From assembly GCA_021785335.1 (NCBI GenBank), contig JAJYFW010000049.1, forward strand, positions 1-8,677: a stretch of 8,677 bases of DNA. The letters are read 5' to 3'. The translations under genes and the position numbers were made by a program. Every line of letters begins with the position of its first letter. Within the stretch, counting starts at the first letter, position 1. Under the pieces are notes generated by a model. The model was not told the DNA's origin. It was given only the letters and a program-made list of their open reading frames with translations, and ran no database searches. Origin of the DNA: Pseudomonadota bacterium (GTDB lineage: Bacteria > Pseudomonadota > Alphaproteobacteria > Acetobacterales > Acetobacteraceae). Positions 5,512 to 8,677 of this stretch are shown here, piece after piece.

Positions 5512-6078
5512 TTACGGCTTCTTGATCTGGCCATTGCCGCTGCCCTGGCCGCCCTGGCCCTGGCCGGCGCCCTGGCCACCCTGGCCCTGACCGCCCTGGC
5601 CCTGGCCGGACTGCTGTCCGCCCTGGCCCTGGCCCTGCTGCTGACCACCCTGGCCCTGGCCCTGCTGACCGCCCTGGCCCTGGTTGTCCTTCTCGTCCTG
5701 GCCACCCTGCTTGTCCTTCTGGTTCTCCTCGTCCTGGCCACCCTGGCCGCCGGAGCCTTGGCGCTGGCCATAGTGACCGGAGGGCTGGCCACCCTGCCCG
5801 CCGCCGGACTGCCCGCCGCCGGACTGGCCGCCACCGGTCTGGCCGCCACCGGTCTGGCCACCCTGCCCGCCGCCGGACTGCCCGCCGCCGGACTGCCCGC
5901 CCTGTCCCGGCGTGCGCACGGGGGCGCCGCCCTTGCCGCCGCTGCCCTGCGCATGGGCGGTGGAGACGAAGCTCAGGGTGCCGAACGGCACGGGCGACAT
6001 CCCGATCGCGAGTGCCAGCGCCGCCGAGCCGAGGAGGGTGCGCCGCAGCGAACGCGGAAGTTTGTTACGGTCTGTCAT
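5512..6078 (-). CDS. Exported Gly/Gln-rich low-complexity protein
   Basis: 188 residues from the ATG at 6076-6078, with AAGGA eight bases upstream. The first 43 residues (SLRRTLLGSAALALAIGM ... AHA|Q) are the same signal peptide as in the two downstream paralogues. The rest is entirely low complexity: QSGGG/QTGGG five-residue repeats (about 61-96), a highly charged patch QDEENQKDK...QDEKD (about 115-131), then GQGQGGQQ repeats to residue 180, ending GNGQIKKP. The C-terminal domain of its paralogues is absent, so it is a stalk-only family member. The frame is open well upstream of 6078, but that extension overlaps the upstream gene and lacks a signal peptide. The function is unknown; an extended, hydrophilic, probably disordered secreted polypeptide is what the sequence shows. 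Confidence 0.75.
   Translation of the reverse strand: MTDRNKLPRSLRRTLLGSAALALAIGMSPVPFGTLSFVSTAHAQGSGGKGGAPVRTPGQGGQSGGGQSGGGQGGQTGGGQTGGGQSGGGQSGGGQGGQPSGHYGQRQGSGGQGGQDEENQKDKQGGQDEKDNQGQGGQQGQGQGGQQQGQGQGGQQSGQGQGGQGQGGQGAGQGQGGQGSGNGQIKKP
5560..5690. repeat. Imperfect tandem repeats encoding GQGQGGQQ
   Basis: CTGGCC- and CCTGGCCCTG-based units recur through this stretch and encode the Gln/Gly tail on the minus strand. The units are in frame and imperfect. Confidence 0.55.
5785..5895. repeat. Two exact 42-base direct repeats with 15-base sub-repeats
   Basis: Positions 5785-5826 and 5854-5895 are identical over 42 bases, starting CTGGCCACCCTGCCC and ending GCCGGACTG. Within and between them run 15-base units encoding QSGGG or QTGGG. 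Exact identity over 42 bases suggests a recent expansion or gene-conversion event. Confidence 0.75.
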
Positions 6079-6098
6079 CGTCAGATTCCTTGTGAGTT
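6079..6098 (-). promoter_or_regulatory. Conserved leader and ribosome binding site, copy 3
   Basis: Reads AACTCACAAGGA then ATCTGACG before the ATG. It is the more diverged sister of the leaders at 4244-4264 and 5368-5388. It supports the start of the Gly/Gln-rich gene at 6078. Confidence 0.65.
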
Positions 6099-6131
6099 GG
6101 AGTGGATCGGCACGGCACGGCACGCTTACCG

Positions 6132-6803
6132 TCACGGGCGGCGCAACACTTTCGTGTCCGCGCCCCATCCGCCCGTTCCCGGATGGACAAAATGCTCTCC
6201 TCCCCCCGATCCCCCGACCGGCCCCGTGGTGGAGCCATCCGACGGCACCGTCGGGCCCGTGATGGTGCCCGTCCCGGTGTTCGTTCCGGTGTCGGTGCCG
6301 CCCTCGCCGCCGCCCCCGGCGTGCCCGCTGCCGCCTGTGTGCCCGCCGGTATCCTCGCCCCCGCCCAGCGTGCGCCCGGTCTGCTGGCGATGGCGTACCG
6401 CGCGTTGTCCCGGCGTCTTGCCCTGCGGGTTCCCGCCGTGGCCGCTCCCGCCGCTTTCGCCGCCGCCGCATCCGCCGCCGCTGCATCCACCGCCGCTCTC
6501 GCCGCCGCCGGTGTGGCCGCCGCCGCTCTCGCCGCCGCCCGTGTGGCCGCCGCCGCTTTCGCCGCCGCCGGTGTGGCCGCCGCCGCTTTCGCCGCCGCCC
6601 TTTTCGCCGCCACCTTTGCCGGCGGCGCCCTTGCCGCTTCCACCGCTTTCCCCGCTGCCCTTGAGGATCGTCGTGGTTCCCTGCGCGAGCGCGCCTTCGC
6701 TGGGCATCAGCGTCATCGCCGCGAGGCTGAGCGTGCCAAGCAGCCACGCTCGCCGCCCCACTGCCGGAGATGTCTGTACTTTGGAAACGATCGTCATCTT
6801 CAT
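6132..6803 (-). CDS. Exported Gly/His/Ser-rich repeat protein
   Basis: 223 residues. A signal peptide covers 1-40, with GRRAWLLGTLSLAAMTLM and an ALA|Q cleavage site; the twin arginine followed by a hydrophobic run is Tat-like but not a clear Tat consensus. The mature protein has Gly/Lys/Glu-rich sequence, then ten-residue repeats GGGESGGGHT (about 69-106), a CSGGGC pair (C107 and C112), a basic segment RAVRHRQQTGR, and a Gly/Thr-rich tail ending GGGEHFVHPGTGGWGADTKV. At least nine histidines are spread through the glycine matrix, so metal binding is conceivable. The ribosome site GGAGGAG is only three bases from the first ATG and nine from a second in-frame ATG at 6797, so the true start may be two codons later. 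The gene starts 19 bases after the upstream gene's stop. No family was recognised. It is not clearly homologous to the three downstream genes beyond its layout. Confidence 0.7.
   Translation of the reverse strand: MKMTIVSKVQTSPAVGRRAWLLGTLSLAAMTLMPSEGALAQGTTTILKGSGESGGSGKGAAGKGGGEKGGGESGGGHTGGGESGGGHTGGGESGGGHTGGGESGGGCSGGGCGGGESGGSGHGGNPQGKTPGQRAVRHRQQTGRTLGGGEDTGGHTGGSGHAGGGGEGGTDTGTNTGTGTITGPTVPSDGSTTGPVGGSGGGEHFVHPGTGGWGADTKVLRRP
6491..6600. repeat. 30-base tandem repeat in the Gly/His-rich gene
   Basis: GTGTGGCCGC recurs at 6511, 6541 and 6571 with an exact 30-base period, preceded by a partial copy from 6491. On the minus strand each unit encodes GGGESGGGHT. Differences between copies are single third-position changes, which suggests recent tandem expansion under selection for the protein. 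Confidence 0.75.
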
Positions 6804-6822
6804 TCTCCTCCGGGCCGCGCGG

Positions 6823-7326
6823 TCAGCGGGTCATCCGCTCCCGCTGCGCCTCGGCGTCGGTTTCGATCTGCCGGGCCAGCGCGGGCGCCGCACTCACGCA
6901 GAGCAGCGCGTTCACGCGCCGGTAGCGCTCGGCGGTGATCCGGACCGTGCTGACCTGCGCGAGGTAGGACGCCGCCACCGACGCATCCGGCCGCACCTTG
7001 CCAAGTTCTTCCTGGTAGTCCGCCAGCAGTTGCAGCCCCGTCGCCAGGCTGTCCGGCACAAACCCGGGCGCCAGCTCATTCTCCGCCGCGCGCAGCCGCA
7101 TCAGGTTGGCGCCGGTCAGGCGTTCCTTCGCCGAAAGCGCGCTGGACCGATAATCCGCGCACCAAGTGATCCCTGGCGAGTTCGGGGTGGAAGCAATGGC
7201 GTTGGAGGGGGGCTGCGGTGGCGTGGTAGTTCCGGCGGCGAAAACCGGCATCGGAACCAGCGCAACGACAGCGACTGTCAGCACTATTCCTCCGAACCTG
7301 AAGCGACCACTACTTCCGGCACTCAT
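6823..7326 (-). CDS. Exported helical protein of unknown function, first operon gene
   Basis: 167 residues from the ATG at 7324-7326, chosen because GAGGA lies eight bases upstream; a GTG five codons earlier is possible but has no better site. A signal peptide covers 1-30 (FRFGGIVLTVAVVALVPMPVFA|A). A Pro/Ser/Thr-rich linker follows (32-52), then a mostly helical domain from about 54 to the end. C56 (TWCADYRSS) and C143 (NALLCVSAA) are the only cysteines of the mature chain and could form a disulphide in the periplasm. The C-terminus is charged (IETDAEAQRERMTR). Unlike its four downstream neighbours it is not Gly-rich. I do not recognise the family. As the first gene and the only conventional globular one, it could be a periplasmic partner or chaperone of the others, which is speculation. 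Confidence 0.72.
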   Translation of the reverse strand: MSAGSSGRFRFGGIVLTVAVVALVPMPVFAAGTTTPPQPPSNAIASTPNSPGITWCADYRSSALSAKERLTGANLMRLRAAENELAPGFVPDSLATGLQLLADYQEELGKVRPDASVAASYLAQVSTVRITAERYRRVNALLCVSAAPALARQIETDAEAQRERMTR

Positions 7327-7343
7327 GCCGTTCGTCCTCACAT

Positions 7344-7375
7344 ACGTTACGAAAACAGCACATTCCCCGTAACGT
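7344..7375. promoter_or_regulatory. Perfect 8-bp inverted repeat upstream of the operon
   Basis: ACGTTACG and CGTAACGT are perfect inverted copies separated by 16 bases. The element lies 18 to 49 bases before the first operon start codon. It could be a dimeric regulator site (arm centres 24 bases apart, about two helical turns) or a hairpin in the 5' leader. Confidence 0.45.
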
Positions 7376-7581
7376 CATTGTTTATTGCATTGGAAATCGA
7401 AGATGTCGTTGACGTGGATCAACCATGAATCGGGAATTCGCGGCCGTTCAATTGACTGGGGCCGCGCCATTTTCGTGTGGCGCGCGCGCTGGCTGCGTGC
7501 CGAGGAACACCTCTCTGAAAATGCTGCATTTTTGTGGATTGATTTGAATCAGTGCCTCGTCTATTCCGGCGGAGGACTCCG

Positions 7582-7614
7582 ATGAGGGTTCCACGCCTCA
7601 TGGCAGACCGATGA
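7582..7614 (+). CDS. Possible 10-residue leader peptide
   Basis: ATG at 7582 is preceded by a strong GGAGGA (7571-7576) with five-base spacing and encodes MRVPRLMADR then TGA. The stop overlaps (ATGA, 7611-7614) an ATG in frame with the barrel gene. Either this is a translated leader coupled to the downstream gene, or the strong site is coincidental. No run of a single regulatory amino acid is present. Confidence 0.3.
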   Translation: MRVPRLMADR

Positions 7615-7655
7615 CTCCGGAACGCGCGACCGACCGCAAACAAGGTGTAACTCGC

Positions 7656-8677
7656 ATGCGGCATGCATCCCGATGGCTTGGGGCTCTGGCGATGGCGGCG
7701 TCGGTGGCGGCCCTGCCTTGCGCGGCCCGCGCCGCCTCGGTGCCGGACGCGGTCTCCCAGCAGCTGAACGTCGCGGCGGAAACGGGTCCCCACGCGCTGG
7801 TGGACACCCTGGCCAAGGTGCTCGCCGCCCACCCCGAACTCGCGGCAACGCCGGAGAGCGCCGCGGCCCTGGCGAGTGCCGCGTCGACACCCGTGCCGCA
7901 GTTCGTCGGTGCCAACCTGCCCGTCTACCGCGAGATCGCGGCCGCCATCGTCGCCGCGGCTCCGCCCGCGCAGCGCGATGCGGTGCGCGCCGCCGTCGCG
8001 CGGGCGCTGACGAGCTATGTCGCCACCGACATCCGCATCATGCCCTCGCTGTCGCCGACGCCGGCCGCTCCGCCTCAGCCGCAGCCGCAGGCGGTGGGCG
8101 GCCCCGGTTTCAACGTCGGGTCCTTCACCATCTATCCCGAAGTCGTGGCGGGCGGCTTCTACGACAGCAACATCTACGCGACGAACACCAAGCCCAAGTC
8201 CGACTGGGTCGGAACCCTGTCGCCGAGCGTTGCCCTGCAGTCGAACTGGAAGCGCAACTCGCTGTACGCGGAGGCGGGCGCCGACCTCACCGGATACGGC
8301 AGCCACGGCAGCGAGAACACGATCGACTGGCACACCCAGGCCGAGGGCCGGATCCACGTCAGCAACAACACGCGCCTGCTGCTCGGTGTCCAGGTGCTGC
8401 AGGAGCACGAGGACCGCGCCTCGCCGGATGCGGTGGAGGGGTCGACACCGACCCTGTACCACGAGTTGAACACCTATGCCGGCGTGGCGCAGCGCATCGG
8501 CAACTTCGATGTGCGCCTGGCGGGCGCCATGGAGCGGCTGACCTTCGGCAACGTCATGGGCACGCACGGGCTGATCGTGAACACCGATCGGAACCGGAAC
8601 CGCTACACGTTCGGCATCACCGTCCGCGACGTCGCGAACAACGCGTTCCGCCCCTTCGTCGAAGGCCTCGGCGATTT
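7656..8677 (+). CDS. Outer-membrane beta-barrel protein (BBP2-like), 5' part
   Basis: 340 codons are present and the frame is open at the window edge. Residues 1-26 form a signal peptide (RWLGALAMAASVAALPCAARA|A). Residues 27-125 are Ala-rich and helical (for example TLAKVLAAHPELAATPESAA). A Pro/Gln linker follows (PAAPPQPQPQ, about 136-146). From about 152 the sequence becomes alternating amphipathic strands: FTIYPEVVAGGFYDSNIYATNT, SDWVGTLSPSVALQSNW, NSLYAEAGADLTGY. This start (GxYDSNIYAT ... SDW ... LSPS ... SNW) resembles putative beta-barrel porin 2 (BBP2) proteins, often found with exopolysaccharide export genes. The start at 7656 has AAGGTG eight bases upstream and gives a clean signal peptide; an in-frame ATG at 7611 would add 15 residues. 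It is divergent from the exported-protein operon. The family is fairly sure, the cargo unknown. Confidence 0.75.
   Translation, partial: MRHASRWLGALAMAASVAALPCAARAASVPDAVSQQLNVAAETGPHALVDTLAKVLAAHPELAATPESAAALASAASTPVPQFVGANLPVYREIAAAIVAAAPPAQRDAVRAAVARALTSYVATDIRIMPSLSPTPAAPPQPQPQAVGGPGFNVGSFTIYPEVVAGGFYDSNIYATNTKPKSDWVGTLSPSVALQSNWKRNSLYAEAGADLTGYGSHGSENTIDWHTQAEGRIHVSNNTRLLLGVQVLQEHEDRASPDAVEGSTPTLYHELNTYAGVAQRIGNFDVRLAGAMERLTFGNVMGTHGLIVNTDRNRNRYTFGITVRDVANNAFRPFVEGLGD

Larger units (their letters stand above)
7327..7655. promoter_or_regulatory. Divergent intergenic region with several palindromes
   Basis: These 329 bases separate the minus-strand exported-protein operon from the plus-strand barrel gene and are visibly more AT-rich than the genes. 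Palindromes seen are ACGTTACG/CGTAACGT (7344-7375), GTTGA-n6-TCAAC (7408-7423), TCAATTGA (7448-7455) and TGATT-n2-AATCA (7540-7551). No convincing -35/-10 pair was found in either direction. A short frame at 7385-7585 lacks a ribosome binding site and is not called a gene. Confidence 0.5.

Noticed and set aside
3308..6078. Tat export signals in the three SLRR signal peptides
   Set aside because: The arginines are not in an S/T-R-R-x-F-L-K context (SLRRILLG or SLRRTLLG), and a Sec signal explains them well enough.
6491..6600. CRISPR-like array
   Set aside because: The repeats are contiguous with no spacers, have an exact 30-base period and encode peptide repeats.
6079..6747. Upstream extension of the Gly/Gln-rich gene to give 411 residues
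   Set aside because: The extension overlaps the Gly/His-rich gene in another frame, would bury the signal peptide, and ignores the conserved leader at 6079-6098.
3308..6803. Collagen-like or PE_PGRS proteins
   Set aside because: The stalks lack a regular Gly-X-Y triplet, and no PE-type N-terminal domain is present; signal peptides are found instead.
5380..7428. A 682-codon plus-strand open frame rich in Pro, Ala and Leu
   Set aside because: It is antisense to three genes that have signal peptides, ribosome sites and shared leaders. Its composition is what the complement of Gly-rich GC-rich coding gives, and it crosses gene gaps.
7385..7585. A 66-codon plus-strand frame in the divergent gap
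   Set aside because: It begins at a TTG, has no ribosome binding site, shows no recognisable composition, and lies in the AT-richer regulatory region.
7419..8567. A 382-codon minus-strand frame opposite the barrel gene
   Set aside because: Arg/Val/Gly-rich antisense of the beta-barrel coding frame, without a signal or domain.

Overview
The window is GC-rich, compact, double-stranded bacterial DNA with Shine-Dalgarno sites, ATGA gene overlaps and an outer-membrane beta-barrel gene, so a Gram-negative host. The closest remembered match for the first gene is the Azospirillum phenylpyruvate/indolepyruvate decarboxylase. Together with the base composition this suggests an alphaproteobacterium, probably Rhodospirillales (for example Acetobacteraceae). 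That placement is an inference.

Region A (1-3171) is an aromatic-acid catabolism locus. A thiamine-diphosphate 2-keto-acid decarboxylase (ipdC type, minus strand) is followed 23 bases later by the start of a further minus-strand gene cut by the window edge. It diverges from two overlapping plus-strand genes. These encode 5-carboxymethyl-2-hydroxymuconate isomerase (hpaF) and homoprotocatechuate 2,3-dioxygenase (hpaD), two steps of the meta-cleavage route for 4-hydroxyphenylacetate. The 85-base divergent gap holds a plausible sigma70-type promoter and an imperfect palindrome over its -10 region. The decarboxylase would turn phenylpyruvate-type keto acids into arylacetaldehydes, upstream of the ring-cleavage route.

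Region B (3171-7326) is a minus-strand cluster of five small exported proteins, which I read as one probable operon ending at a rho-independent terminator next to the hpaD stop. In transcription order they are: a 167-residue helical exported protein; a 223-residue Gly/His/Ser-rich protein; a 188-residue Gly/Gln-rich protein; and two paralogues of 327 and 311 residues. The last two have a Gly/Ser-rich stalk followed by a 171-residue C-terminal domain that I do not recognise. The last three genes share the same 5' leader and the same ungapped 43-residue signal peptide, so they are successive duplicates. A conserved hairpin follows each of the two paralogues. Long proline- or alanine-rich open frames on the plus strand here are antisense shadows of the Gly-rich genes.

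Region C (7327-8677) is a 329-base divergent intergenic region with several palindromes. It is followed by the first 340 codons of a plus-strand outer-membrane beta-barrel protein resembling the BBP2 (putative beta-barrel porin 2) group often found with exopolysaccharide genes. The divergent pairing of the barrel with the Gly-rich exported proteins suggests a cell-surface or extracellular-matrix function for regions B and C. This is the part of the window most likely to be undescribed.
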